Assembly (NCBI RefSeq): GCF_007097485.1
Contig: NZ_VKDE01000003.1
Coordinates: 155,044 to 219,043 of the forward strand
DNA length: 64,000 bases
Origin: Carboxylicivirga sp. M1479
Lineage (GTDB): Bacteria > Bacteroidota > Bacteroidia > Bacteroidales > Marinilabiliaceae
Direction of reading: 5' to 3'
A program made the position numbers and the translations under genes. This document shows positions 8,545 through 17,344 of this stretch, piece after piece. Position 1 is the stretch's first letter; every line of letters starts with the position of its first letter. Under the pieces are notes generated by a model, which was not told where the DNA came from, searched no databases, and worked only from the letters and a program-made list of their open reading frames with translations.

Positions 8545-8790
8545 AGTATGTCGGGCATGGTGACGTGCTATCAAGATGAAATGTTCTTGAGTTCGCCTAG
8601 TTGGCAGGAAGAACTAGCAATTGGCAAGGGTGTTGGAGGTGACTCCAAATCTGAAGGAAGCCATCAGCAAAGTCATAGTTCTAACGTAGAGAAACTTGAT
8701 ATAAGGCTCAAATGGAATCAACTTAAACTAGACAATGTAAAACTACACTTCCATTACTATGTATTGAAGTTGGTTGCAAAAACATGGTTT
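8545..8790 (+). mobile_element. Possible truncated 5' part of a group II intron
   Basis: This non-coding stretch begins immediately after the terminator T-run. It carries TTGGAG-GTGA-CTCCAA (8633-8648), a perfect stem capped by a GNRA tetraloop, directly followed by AATCTGAAGGAAGCC (8648-8662). I associate this combination with domain I of bacterial group II introns. A second hairpin, CTAGTT/AACTAG (8597-8617), lies upstream. Insertion just behind a terminator hairpin is the habit of class C introns. No reverse transcriptase reading frame and no domain V are visible downstream, so it would be a dead fragment. The small open frame at 8548-8805 is then not a gene. The call rests on motif recall, without a covariance search. 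Confidence 0.42.
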
Positions 8791-8968
8791 TCCTTGTCGT
8801 TGTGAGCTTTCTGTAGATTGTACATTTGCGCGGTTAATAGTGAACTAGGAAATAATAAAATTGAGATAAAGATATGTTAACAATAAGTGTCGGTCAAGTC
8901 AAAAAACGGCTTCAAATAAAGTCAAAATAATATAAAAGTTAATGAATAGATTCTTAGATGCTATTATG
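8791..8968. other. Intergenic, nothing recognised
   Basis: AT-rich spacer between the putative intron fragment and the sigma factor promoter. No domain V hairpin, no conserved reading frame and no repeat shared with the rest of the window were seen. Confidence 0.5.
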
Positions 8969-8999
8969 TTGGTGTTCTTGTTTAGAATGTAAATTTTTG
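8969..8999 (+). promoter_or_regulatory. Putative promoter of ECF sigma factor gene
   Basis: TTG (8969-8971), a 20-bp spacer, then AATTTTTG (8992-8999), one base from TAnnTTTG. Transcription would start about 10 nt before the GTG start codon. Weaker than the matching promoter at 46508-46537. Confidence 0.3.
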
Positions 9000-9015
9000 G
9001 TGAAATATACTTTAA

Positions 9016-9552
9016 GTGAATCATTTTTCCAGGACTATACAAAATGTGCAATTGGGCAATAAAAGTGCTTTCAAAGAGATATTTGAAGAGTTTTATACAC
9101 CTCTTTGTTCATTCGCGTACAAGTACCTTGAAGATACTGTCAACAGTTCAGATGTTGTACAGGAAGTATTTGTGATATTATGGAATAGTCATGCAAAATT
9201 TTCCAACTTCGGAGCATTACGTAGTTATTTATTTACTTCTGTTCGCAATAGCTGTTTAAATCATATTCGCAACGCAAAAGTCAAGGAGCATACTAAAGAA
9301 CTATCGCCCGACATAAAGTGCAATGCTACTGACGATGAATATGAAATTGAAGCAACAGTATATGCTGAGGTTCATAACGCAATTAAGCGTTTATCACCGC
9401 AAGCACGTGAGGTTGTTATTCATTCGATGAATGGATTAACAAATTTAGAGGTAGCTGAGGAGTTAAGCGTGTCAGTTAATACAATTAAAACATTGAAAAA
9501 AAGAGCATATAAAACTTTGCGTGAACAACTAGGTGGTATGCATTGGCTTTAA
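9016..9552 (+). CDS. ECF-type sigma-70 family RNA polymerase sigma factor (FecI-like)
   Basis: 178 residues with region 2 (YTPLCSFAYKYLED, VVQEVFVILWNSH, LRSYLFTSVRNSCLNHIR) and region 4 (LSPQAREVVIHSMNGLTNLEVAEELSVSVNTIKTLKKRAYKTLREQ, the helix-turn-helix that reads the -35 element). Start GTG at 9016; no ATG is available nearby and the length fits the family. It should be held by the FecR protein encoded next and released when the TonB-dependent SusC receptor signals through its STN domain, turning on the SusCD and T9SS-cargo block downstream. The gap to fecR is 163 nt. Confidence 0.93.
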   Translation: MNHFSRTIQNVQLGNKSAFKEIFEEFYTPLCSFAYKYLEDTVNSSDVVQEVFVILWNSHAKFSNFGALRSYLFTSVRNSCLNHIRNAKVKEHTKELSPDIKCNATDDEYEIEATVYAEVHNAIKRLSPQAREVVIHSMNGLTNLEVAEELSVSVNTIKTLKKRAYKTLREQLGGMHWL

Positions 9553-9715
9553 TACTATTGCTCGGATAAGCTCGTAGTTAATTTTTAATTTGTTTGAATT
9601 ATAATAAGTTAATTATATCTGAGAATTGAATAAGTGAATTTTTGTAAAAAAAATTAAAAAAAATGTCACCCACATTATCGACCTCCGTGTTATGGGGATA
9701 AACAATGTTAATTGA

Positions 9716-10894
9716 ATGCCTGTAAACAATGAAAAAATATCAAAATTAATCATAAGCCAATTTCGTGGAGAATTGTCTAATGGCGATCGGCAGGTGCTGG
9801 AAGAATGGTTAAAGGATGATGGTCATCAACGGCTGTATGATAGAATAATTAACAAGCAGAACCTTATTCAGCAGAGTTTACTGAACGATCAATTTGATGC
9901 TGCAGATGCCTGGGGAAAGATTGAGAAGCATATACGACCACAACGGAAGATAGGACGGTGGTTGTCTTATGCGGTAGCTGTATTAGTTCCGCTTGTGTTG
10001 TTTTTTAGTGTCTACATATTAAGCGATGATGCAGACCTGCAGGGGGAATATGTTGAAGGTTATAAGGTGAAGCCAGGTGAAGCTAAAGCGATACTGACCT
10101 TATATGATGGTAGTACTGTGGAAATTGCAAGTGCAGATACCTTGATTGATGTATTACAATCAGGAACGCACATTAAGTTGGATTCCATGGGAGCCGATTA
10201 CTCGTCAGTAGATAGTAAATATGCAGAAGAGCTGCGGTACAACACCATGGTAACTTCACGTGGACGTGAGTTTTATCTGACTCTTGAAGATGGTACCAAG
10301 GTGTGGATGAATGCTGAATCGCAATTGCGCTATCCAGAACGATTTGTTGAGAACACTCGTGAAGTATACGTAAAAGGGGAGGTGTTTTTCGAAGTGGCGA
10401 AAGATACAGAAAAATCATTTTTTGTGCATTTTAACGACAAACGAGTAAAAGTATTAGGTACTGAGTTTAACGTTCGTTGTTACGAAGATGAATCATCAGA
10501 TGTGATTACACTTGTTGAGGGGAGTATTGCTTTGGATGCTATGCACCAGAGCGTTATTTTATTGCCTGATCAGCAAGCGGTCATTAAGGGGAATAGTCAG
10601 GAAATAGCCATTAGTAAAGTGGATGCTGATATATTCTCAGCCTGGAAAAATGGTGAATTTGTCTACAAGAATGCTCTGCTGGAAACCATTATGAAAGATT
10701 TATCAAGGTGGTATCAACTAAACATCTTCTATCAGAATGAAACGATGAAAGACAAACGCTTTTCATTGTATACCAAACGTTATGATTCGATTGGAGAAAT
10801 GTTAGAAATACTTGAAGCCACTAATCGTGTAAAATTTGAAAGATTCGAAAATAACATTGTCATTAAATCGATAGACCAAGAAACAGAGATATAA
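9716..10894 (+). CDS. FecR family anti-sigma factor
   Basis: 392 residues. The cytoplasmic N-terminal part binds the sigma factor. One membrane helix lies at about 82-102 (WLSYAVAVLVPLVLFFSVYIL). The periplasmic FecR domain has the usual core (SRGREFYLTLEDGTKVWMN, YVKGEVFFEVAKD, VLGTEFNVRCYED, LVEGSI). A C-terminal DUF4974-type module (LETIMKDLSRWYQLNIFY) receives the signal from the receptor's STN domain. The partner sigma factor lies upstream and the SusC receptor downstream, the standard order. A double hairpin separates it from susC. Confidence 0.93.
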   Translation: MPVNNEKISKLIISQFRGELSNGDRQVLEEWLKDDGHQRLYDRIINKQNLIQQSLLNDQFDAADAWGKIEKHIRPQRKIGRWLSYAVAVLVPLVLFFSVYILSDDADLQGEYVEGYKVKPGEAKAILTLYDGSTVEIASADTLIDVLQSGTHIKLDSMGADYSSVDSKYAEELRYNTMVTSRGREFYLTLEDGTKVWMNAESQLRYPERFVENTREVYVKGEVFFEVAKDTEKSFFVHFNDKRVKVLGTEFNVRCYEDESSDVITLVEGSIALDAMHQSVILLPDQQAVIKGNSQEIAISKVDADIFSAWKNGEFVYKNALLETIMKDLSRWYQLNIFYQNETMKDKRFSLYTKRYDSIGEMLEILEATNRVKFERFENNIVIKSIDQETEI

Positions 10895-10908
10895 AAAAAC
10901 ATATAAAA

Positions 10909-10962
10909 ACAGGGGATATTGGTAGTATCCCCTGTAAGTCATAAGCTGATTGGTACTCAGCT
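10909..10962 (+). promoter_or_regulatory. Twin-hairpin leader between fecR and susC
   Basis: Hairpin 1 is ACAGGGGATA/TATCCCCTGT (10909-10935). Hairpin 2 is AGCTGA/TCAGCT (10944-10962), ending 28 nt before the susC ATG. Neither has a proper T-run. The second FecIR-SusCD module has the same arrangement at 48396-48447 with unrelated primary sequence. Likely roles are transcript processing, partial termination or translational control of susC (inference). Confidence 0.6.
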
Positions 10963-10990
10963 CATTCGTTAAAAAATCATTTTCAAAAAT

Positions 10991-13900
10991 ATGAAGAAAA
11001 ATAGAGAAACTGTCTTTCTTGAGGGAAGAAAGATGTTAAAACTGTACAGGATCATGAAACTGTCTCTTGTGTTATTATTAATCGGTATGCTGCAGGTATC
11101 TGCAAGTGTACACTCGCAGGGTAGTAAGTTGAAGCTCAAGGAGAGGAACATTACTTTAGCTGAGTTGTTTTGGAAAATTCAGTCAAAAACTGATTTTGTG
11201 TTTGCATTTAGTAACGAAGATGTAGAGATGTTTTCGAATATTAATGTTGATGCAGAAGGAGAAATTGAAGAAGTACTGAATGAACTATTAGCTGACAAAG
11301 AATTGACCTTTGAGCTCAAAAATGGTGTTTACGTTATTCAGCGTAAAGCGCCTGCACTTAAGTCCGTTATGCTTGTTGATCAGCAGGAAGAAAAGGAAAT
11401 AACAGTAAGAGGTAGCGTGCTTGATGAAAAAGGGGAAGCGATTCCCGGTGTAACCGTTTATATAAAAGGGACCAGTGTAGGTACCATTACCATGGTTGAT
11501 GGTAGCTATAATATCACTGTACCCAAAAGTGCTGATGTTTTGGTCTTTTCTTTCATTGGTTTTGAGCCACAGGAGGTTAAGTTAGCAGGACAAACAAGCT
11601 TAAATATTGTATTAAAAACAGAAGCAACAGACCTTGATGAGGTGGTCGTAACTGGCTATGGCATTAAAAAGAAGGGTACTTATACCGGATCGGTGGAAGT
11701 AGTAGATGCTAAGAAAATAGAGCAGGTGCCTGTTGCCAGCTTTGATCAAATACTACAGGGTAATGCTCCCGGTGTGCTGAGTGTGGGTTCTTCAGGCGCG
11801 CCAGGAGCTCCGGCAACTGTGCGTATTAGAGGATTGAGCTCGTTAAGCTCTGGGAATAGCCCTCTTTATATAATGGATGGCATACCTATTACAGCAGGAC
11901 AGTTTAGTGCCTTAAATCAAAATGATATTGAGAATATGTCCATATTAAAGGATGCGACAGCTACTTCATTATATGGAAGTAGGGCATCTAACGGTGTAAT
12001 TGTTATTACTACCAAGCGTGGAAAAGATTCAGAAAGAGCCATGATTCAATATCGAGGGCAGTATGGTTCCAATCAAATTGCCAACGATAATTTTGACATG
12101 ATGAGTTCGGCTCAAAAAATTCAATATGAAGAAGAGCTAGGATTACAGGATTATACTGACAAAGAAAAGTTTGACCGGCTCAAGGTCAATACCAACTGGT
12201 TGGATGTGGTATTACGTGATGCCGTTACACAGTCTCATGAGCTTTCGGCACGTGGGGGGAATGAAAGAAGTAAATTTTATGTTTCAGGTGGTTATTATAG
12301 TGAGGAAGGCATTCAATACAGAAGTGATTTTGAGCGTTATACCTTCAGGTTAAATCTTGATAACAAGTTATCAGATAAGGTTAATTTGGGTGTGAATTTC
12401 ACTTTAGGCTACGAAACTTTTAATCATACCGTTTCCTCAGGAACCAATGTTTATAACCCCATTTTCTCCGCACGCTTGTTAAACCCGTATCTACGGGCTT
12501 ACAATGTGGATGGTAGCTTTAACCAGGAGGGACTTCCCTGGGCCAACCCTATTGAGCAGCTCATGTTAAACGATGATTCTAACGATCGTTTCAAGATAGT
12601 AGGCGGTCTGTTTTTAGATGTTGATTTAGCTGAAAATTTAAAGTTTAAAACAAACTGGGGGGTCGATTTCTCCGATGGCACCGCTGATGGCTTCTTAAGT
12701 CCCGAATCAGAATGGGGAGCTGCCTATAATGGAGAAGTCAGCAGGAGCATGTCACGAAACTTCCGATTAACACCCACCAATACCTTGAACTATAAGCTCA
12801 ACCTAAATGATGTTCATGACTTTAACTTTCTCATAGGTCAGGAAGCTATCGTCAATAATTCGCAGAGTTTTAGTGTTTCAGCCTATAATGTACCGTCCGA
12901 AAAATTATCTGTTTTAAGTGTGGCCAGTGAAGCAGGAAGCTGGGGAGGTGGCTATTCAGATTATACCGTCGCTTCGTTCTTTGCCAATACCGCTTACAAT
13001 TACAAGTATAAATACCTGGTTGATGTTTCTATTCGCCGAGATGGTTCATCGCGTTTTGGTAAAAACAATCGCTGGGGTACTTTCTGGTCTTTTGGGCTTG
13101 GATGGAATATGCAGGAAGAAAGCTTTATTAAAGGCATTGATTGGATCGACCAGTTAAAAATAAGGGCGAGTATAGGAGAAACAGGTAACTATAATATTGG
13201 TAATTATACCCATCAGGGATTATACTCTTATGGTTCCTATTTAAATAATGGTGCCGCTGTTTTTTCACAGTATGCTAACGACGATCTGACCTGGGAAAAA
13301 GTGTTGAAAGCTAATGTGGCTTTTGAAATGAGTTTCTTTCGTAAATATAGGCTAAAAGCTGATTTTTACCGGGAAACAACGAGTGACATGTTATTCTTTA
13401 TCCCCTACTCTTTAACAAGTGGTGTTGGTGGCCGTATGGAGAATGCAGGATCCTTAAGTAATAGTGGTGTTGAAGTTGAAGTGGATGCGACTCTTTTGTC
13501 TACACAAGACTTTAGATTTAATGTCAATGCCAACATGGCCTATAACGTCAGCAACATTATTGAGCTTTATGGTGATACGGATAAGATAGACCAGGGCAAT
13601 ACGATTATCAAAGAGGGTGAGCGCAGGGGCACCTACTACATGACAGAATGGGCTGGTGTAGATGCTTCAACAGGCAAAGGACTCTGGTATACGGCTGATG
13701 GGGAAGTCAGCAATATGTACAGTGATAGCTATCGGGTTGTTCAGGAAGGAAAAAGTTACCTACCTCCTTTACAAGGAGGTTTTACCGGTACTTTAAGCTA
13801 CAGGAATCTTCAATTAAGCGCCTTTTTTACCTGGATGGCTGATAAGTGGTTAATCAATAACACCCGTTATTTTATTGAATCACAGGGTATGTTTGCCGCC

Positions 13901-14236
13901 TATAATCAAACAGCAGAAATGCTTAACTATTGGCAGGAACCTGGCGATGTCGCCGTTAATCCACATCCAAAGTATCAGGATAATCAGTTTGATACGCGTT
14001 TACTTGAAGATGCATCGTTTTTGCGCTTAAAGAATTTAACACTGGCCTACAGCTTTAATTCTAAGTTGTTAAAGCGAACAAAAGTATTTAGAAATGCTCG
14101 CATTTATGCTCAAGGGCAGAATCTGTTAACGTGGACTGGTTATTCGGGTATTGATCCTGAATATTATGGTGTTGCAGAAGTAAATATGTACCCGCATGCA
14201 AGGAAAATCATGTTCGGTATTGATTTAGGATTTTAA
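10991..14236 (+). CDS. SusC/RagA family TonB-dependent outer-membrane receptor with STN domain
   Basis: 1081 residues. A 21-residue extension (MKKNRETVFLEGRKMLKLYR) precedes the signal peptide core beginning MKLSLVLLL and ending SVHSQ. Next come an STN domain (about 55-115; FVFAFSNEDVEMF, VNVDAEGEIEEVL), a carboxypeptidase-regulatory-like domain (about 135-215; VRGSVLDEKGEAIPGVTV), the DEVVVTGYG motif, a TonB plug (LQGNAPGVLSV, VRIRGLSSLSSGNSP, SILKDATATSLYGSRASNGVI) and a 22-strand barrel ending in an aromatic residue (GIDLGF). It imports a large ligand with the SusD protein encoded next. The STN domain signals to FecR, matching the genes upstream. Ligand unknown; no glycan-degrading enzyme is encoded nearby in this transcript. 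Confidence 0.95.
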   Translation: MKKNRETVFLEGRKMLKLYRIMKLSLVLLLIGMLQVSASVHSQGSKLKLKERNITLAELFWKIQSKTDFVFAFSNEDVEMFSNINVDAEGEIEEVLNELLADKELTFELKNGVYVIQRKAPALKSVMLVDQQEEKEITVRGSVLDEKGEAIPGVTVYIKGTSVGTITMVDGSYNITVPKSADVLVFSFIGFEPQEVKLAGQTSLNIVLKTEATDLDEVVVTGYGIKKKGTYTGSVEVVDAKKIEQVPVASFDQILQGNAPGVLSVGSSGAPGAPATVRIRGLSSLSSGNSPLYIMDGIPITAGQFSALNQNDIENMSILKDATATSLYGSRASNGVIVITTKRGKDSERAMIQYRGQYGSNQIANDNFDMMSSAQKIQYEEELGLQDYTDKEKFDRLKVNTNWLDVVLRDAVTQSHELSARGGNERSKFYVSGGYYSEEGIQYRSDFERYTFRLNLDNKLSDKVNLGVNFTLGYETFNHTVSSGTNVYNPIFSARLLNPYLRAYNVDGSFNQEGLPWANPIEQLMLNDDSNDRFKIVGGLFLDVDLAENLKFKTNWGVDFSDGTADGFLSPESEWGAAYNGEVSRSMSRNFRLTPTNTLNYKLNLNDVHDFNFLIGQEAIVNNSQSFSVSAYNVPSEKLSVLSVASEAGSWGGGYSDYTVASFFANTAYNYKYKYLVDVSIRRDGSSRFGKNNRWGTFWSFGLGWNMQEESFIKGIDWIDQLKIRASIGETGNYNIGNYTHQGLYSYGSYLNNGAAVFSQYANDDLTWEKVLKANVAFEMSFFRKYRLKADFYRETTSDMLFFIPYSLTSGVGGRMENAGSLSNSGVEVEVDATLLSTQDFRFNVNANMAYNVSNIIELYGDTDKIDQGNTIIKEGERRGTYYMTEWAGVDASTGKGLWYTADGEVSNMYSDSYRVVQEGKSYLPPLQGGFTGTLSYRNLQLSAFFTWMADKWLINNTRYFIESQGMFAAYNQTAEMLNYWQEPGDVAVNPHPKYQDNQFDTRLLEDASFLRLKNLTLAYSFNSKLLKRTKVFRNARIYAQGQNLLTWTGYSGIDPEYYGVAEVNMYPHARKIMFGIDLGF

Positions 14237-14256
14237 TAAGAGAAAAAGAAGTAGAA

Positions 14257-15702
14257 ATGAAGAAGATATTTATAATACACCTGTTATTTGCGTCACTAGT
14301 GCTGGTTTCGTGCGAAGATTTCTTCGATTTAAAACCGCATAGTAGTACCGAAGAAAGTGAAATACTTAAGGATGAGGATGATGCGCAAACACTTCTGTAT
14401 GGCATGTACTCAACGTTTAAGTCAGGCTCATCCTATGGTAAAACCCTGACGGTGTTAACTGATATAATGACCGATGCCACACTCGCTACATCTGACTTTT
14501 CAAATCAGATGGGAAACATGTATGCCTGGAACATACAGCCGGGTATTGGTGAGATAGGTGGTTTGTGGGGTAACCACTATAGTGGTATTTACCTGACCAA
14601 CAAGATTATCAATAACATTGATGGTATCGAAGGTGAGAAAGCCAATCTTGAGCGTATTAAAGGAGAAGCCTTAGTAGGAAGGGCCTTATTTCATTATAAC
14701 CTGGTCAAGTTCTTTGCCAAGGCCTATGACCTTAATACGGCCGCTACTGATTTAGGTGTGCCTTATATGACTGAAAATGTTATTAGTCAGCCAACGCGTG
14801 ATGCTGTAAGCACCGTTTATGCAGCTATCAAGAGTGATTTGGAAGCAGCTGTTGAGCTATTGCCAAATAATCCTCAATCAGATACAGAGTTCTTTACCAG
14901 GCATTTTGCCAACGGTTTATTGGCGCGTATCTCACTTGATATGAGAGATTACGATGGGGCTATTAATTATTCAGAAGACGTGATTAACAATAGTGGTTGT
15001 AGACTTCTAGGTGGCAATGCCTTTATTAATATGTGGACCCATGATTCGGGGAATGAGATTATTTGGAAGGTAGGATACACTGATACCGATAAAGGTGATG
15101 CACCGGGTTACAACTTCTTAAACAGAAATTATGAAACGAGTCTGCCATACCCGGATTATATTCCAGCTAACTGGTTATTGAATCTATATAATCAGGTGAC
15201 GGACATAAGGTTTTATACTTATTTTAAAGAATCTGCCACTGCATTTGGCTGGAGTGGTTATCTTGTTAATAAGTTCCCTTATAATCCGGAATTACCACCA
15301 TTTAGGGCTGGTTTAAATATGCCGAAACCAATGCGACTGGCAGAGATGTATCTTATTCGTGCCGAAGCCTATGCCATGAAAGATATGGATAAAGATGCTG
15401 CCATTGCCTTGAATTCCCTTCTTGATTATCGTCTTTATCCTAATCCTGGTGTTATTGAAAAAGGTGATGATTTAAAAGAATTAATTGCTGAAGAGCGCAT
15501 TAAAGAGCTGATTTATGAAGGCTTTTACTACCACGATTTAAAGCGCTCAGGTTTGGGCTTTGAGCGTGTTCCACAGGAGAATACATCCGCTGCCAATGAT
15601 CTTAGAATAGCTACGGGTGATTTCCGCTGGATATGGCCAATCCCAACCAGCGAGCTAAATGGAAACAGTGAGATTGAGCAAAACGAAGGCTATGAAAATT
15701 AA
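14257..15702 (+). CDS. SusD/RagB family surface nutrient-binding lipoprotein
   Basis: 481 residues. Lipoprotein signal (LFASLVLVSCEDFFDLKP; lipid-modified Cys at about 21), then the tetratricopeptide-rich SusD fold with GEALVGRALFHYNLVKFFA, RLAEMYLIRAEAYAM and the C-terminal ERIKELIYEGFYYHDLKRSG. It caps the SusC barrel encoded 20 nt upstream and captures ligand. Last residues (WPIPTSELNGN) are the typical end of the family. The next gene overlaps or abuts it. Confidence 0.95.
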   Translation: MKKIFIIHLLFASLVLVSCEDFFDLKPHSSTEESEILKDEDDAQTLLYGMYSTFKSGSSYGKTLTVLTDIMTDATLATSDFSNQMGNMYAWNIQPGIGEIGGLWGNHYSGIYLTNKIINNIDGIEGEKANLERIKGEALVGRALFHYNLVKFFAKAYDLNTAATDLGVPYMTENVISQPTRDAVSTVYAAIKSDLEAAVELLPNNPQSDTEFFTRHFANGLLARISLDMRDYDGAINYSEDVINNSGCRLLGGNAFINMWTHDSGNEIIWKVGYTDTDKGDAPGYNFLNRNYETSLPYPDYIPANWLLNLYNQVTDIRFYTYFKESATAFGWSGYLVNKFPYNPELPPFRAGLNMPKPMRLAEMYLIRAEAYAMKDMDKDAAIALNSLLDYRLYPNPGVIEKGDDLKELIAEERIKELIYEGFYYHDLKRSGLGFERVPQENTSAANDLRIATGDFRWIWPIPTSELNGNSEIEQNEGYEN

Positions 15703-15703
15703 A

Positions 15704-16726
15704 ATGGATTTAACGATGATGAATAGATATAAAAATAAATTGACAATATTCTTGGGTATTATTCTCATGCTGACGTCCTGTAAAGAGACAGAAACAACGG
15801 TATATGATGGTCCTAGTTTAGTTCACTTTATTACTCCGTGGGGTGAGCTGTCAGTGAGGGACAATAACCCTGAAATGCCTATCAGTATTGGTACTACCTC
15901 AGCCGTTGAATATGATCGTCATTATTCGATTGAAGTAGTTAGGGCACAAACTTTAGATGAAGCAATAGAAGGGCGAGAATATGAGATAGTAGATGATTTG
16001 GTAACGATTCCAGCAGGAGAGGTATTAGGCGAATTTACTGTTCGTGGCCTTTTTGAAGGGGTTACTGAGGCAGGCACCTACGCAACTTTTACCATTGCAC
16101 CACAGGAAGATGATCTTGCTGATTTTGATAACGAGTACACATTGGAGCTGATGAAGTTTTGTGACTTCTCTCATAATGCCTTTATGGGGCAATATGATGT
16201 AGAGGAATCGTCCTATTTCTTCGGAAATAACAAATCCTTCTTAAGAACAGATGCAGGTAGTTTAGATACAACGATTTTGGTTAATAATTTATGGAGTTAT
16301 GGAGCCGAAGCCTGGGAGGCTTACCTTGAAGGTATGTTTCAAAAATCAATCGATTTTGAAATTCTGCCCATTGAAATACATTTTGATAATGAGCTGGCAA
16401 TCTGTAGCATTCCTAAGCAAGCATTTATCATTAATGAAAACTTGGAGGGCGACACCATGTATATTGGTAGCTTTTATAATCCTGGTTTTGGAGCTGATGG
16501 GATTGGTGAAATTAACAGTTGTTTTGGAAGTATTGAAGATTTGGATTACTGGTTTTTCAGTCCTGACTCTATGCAAGTGTATGATGCCGTGTTTAAAAGT
16601 AATTGGGAGTTGTATACGGGAGCAGAATCTGGTTTGGCATCTGAAATGACCAATGTTTTTCCTTCAACGCTTAATCTTTTGGAGAGTCAGCTAAAATCAA
16701 TAAAGCAACAATTAATCGTAGAGTAA
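15704..16726 (+). CDS. DUF4843-like lipoprotein of a SusCD locus
   Basis: About 340 residues from ATG 15704. The frame is open back to 15659 inside susD, but ATGs at 15692, 15704, 15716 and 15719 are closer to the signal sequence (KLTIFLGIILMLTSC). The mature protein begins with acidic beta-rich sequence (VYDGPSLVHFITPWGELSV, then DNEYTLELMKFCDF), like DUF4843/Calx-beta-type lipoproteins encoded after SusD in many Bacteroidota. Function not known; probably an accessory ligand-binding surface protein. Transcribed with susCD. Confidence 0.72.
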   Translation: MDLTMMNRYKNKLTIFLGIILMLTSCKETETTVYDGPSLVHFITPWGELSVRDNNPEMPISIGTTSAVEYDRHYSIEVVRAQTLDEAIEGREYEIVDDLVTIPAGEVLGEFTVRGLFEGVTEAGTYATFTIAPQEDDLADFDNEYTLELMKFCDFSHNAFMGQYDVEESSYFFGNNKSFLRTDAGSLDTTILVNNLWSYGAEAWEAYLEGMFQKSIDFEILPIEIHFDNELAICSIPKQAFIINENLEGDTMYIGSFYNPGFGADGIGEINSCFGSIEDLDYWFFSPDSMQVYDAVFKSNWELYTGAESGLASEMTNVFPSTLNLLESQLKSIKQQLIVE

Positions 16727-16748
16727 AAAAAATATAAATATAGAAGTC

Positions 16749-17204
16749 ATGTATAAGATTATATCAAAATTATCAGTCCTAATGCTATTGGCAATTGTAA
16801 TGGTTGCATGTGGTAAAGAAGAAAGAGATAGTGAAGCACCAATAGTGGAAATTATTAAACCTGTAGATGGTGATTCGTTTACTTTCGGTAAGTCGGTATT
16901 GTTTACAGGTCAATTTTTTGACAATGAAGCTTTAAAAGATTGTGAGATAATACTAAGCTATAATGGGGCAGAGAAAAGTGCCGGATTAAAAGGACTTGAA
17001 AGCCCTTGGGAGGCTGTTAATAGGGGCGATGCTATTTTATTTAGTGCTGAAGAGCTAACATCAGCCATGAGAGAGGATATTCAATTGTTCGGAGAAGCTG
17101 TGCCTATTTGCCTTTCCGGTAGTTACACCATTACTTTTATCGCCAGTGATCTTTCTGGGAATAAGACTGAAGAAAGTGTTGATATAAATATCACCATTTA
17201 TTAA
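16749..17204 (+). CDS. DUF4625-like small lipoprotein
   Basis: 151 residues. Lipoprotein signal with LAIVMVACG (Cys at about 21), then an immunoglobulin-like beta domain (EAPIVEIIKPVDGDSFTFG, LFTGQFFDNEALKDCEI, GSYTITFIASDLSGN) as in DUF4625 proteins. The DSEAP...DNEAL...SDLSGN pattern resembles bacterial Ig-like repeats. It follows the DUF4843-like gene by 22 nt and closes the SusCD part of the transcript. Function unknown. Confidence 0.72.
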   Translation: MYKIISKLSVLMLLAIVMVACGKEERDSEAPIVEIIKPVDGDSFTFGKSVLFTGQFFDNEALKDCEIILSYNGAEKSAGLKGLESPWEAVNRGDAILFSAEELTSAMREDIQLFGEAVPICLSGSYTITFIASDLSGNKTEESVDINITIY

Positions 17205-17244
17205 GGGATGATTTATCAAGTTGTATAAGTCATACATACACATG

Positions 17245-17307
17245 CTTTAAGACCTATAAATTTTTTACTTATCAAACATTAAGCGTGAAAAATTTATGGG
17301 CTTAAAG
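17245..17307 (+). promoter_or_regulatory. Long intergenic hairpin ahead of the secreted-protein genes
   Basis: CTTTAAG...ATAAATTTTT (17245-17265) pairs with AAAAATTTAT...CTTAAAG (17287-17307) around a 21-nt loop. Separates the SusCD part from the T9SS-cargo part and could attenuate read-through or stabilise the downstream message. Confidence 0.5.
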
Positions 17308-17344
17308 TGATTATATCAAGTAAGATAAACTAATTGCAAATTCT

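Noticed and set aside
8548..8805. 85-codon open frame after the operon terminator
   Set aside because: No family resemblance, no start context, and it lies over the structured sequence interpreted as an intron fragment.
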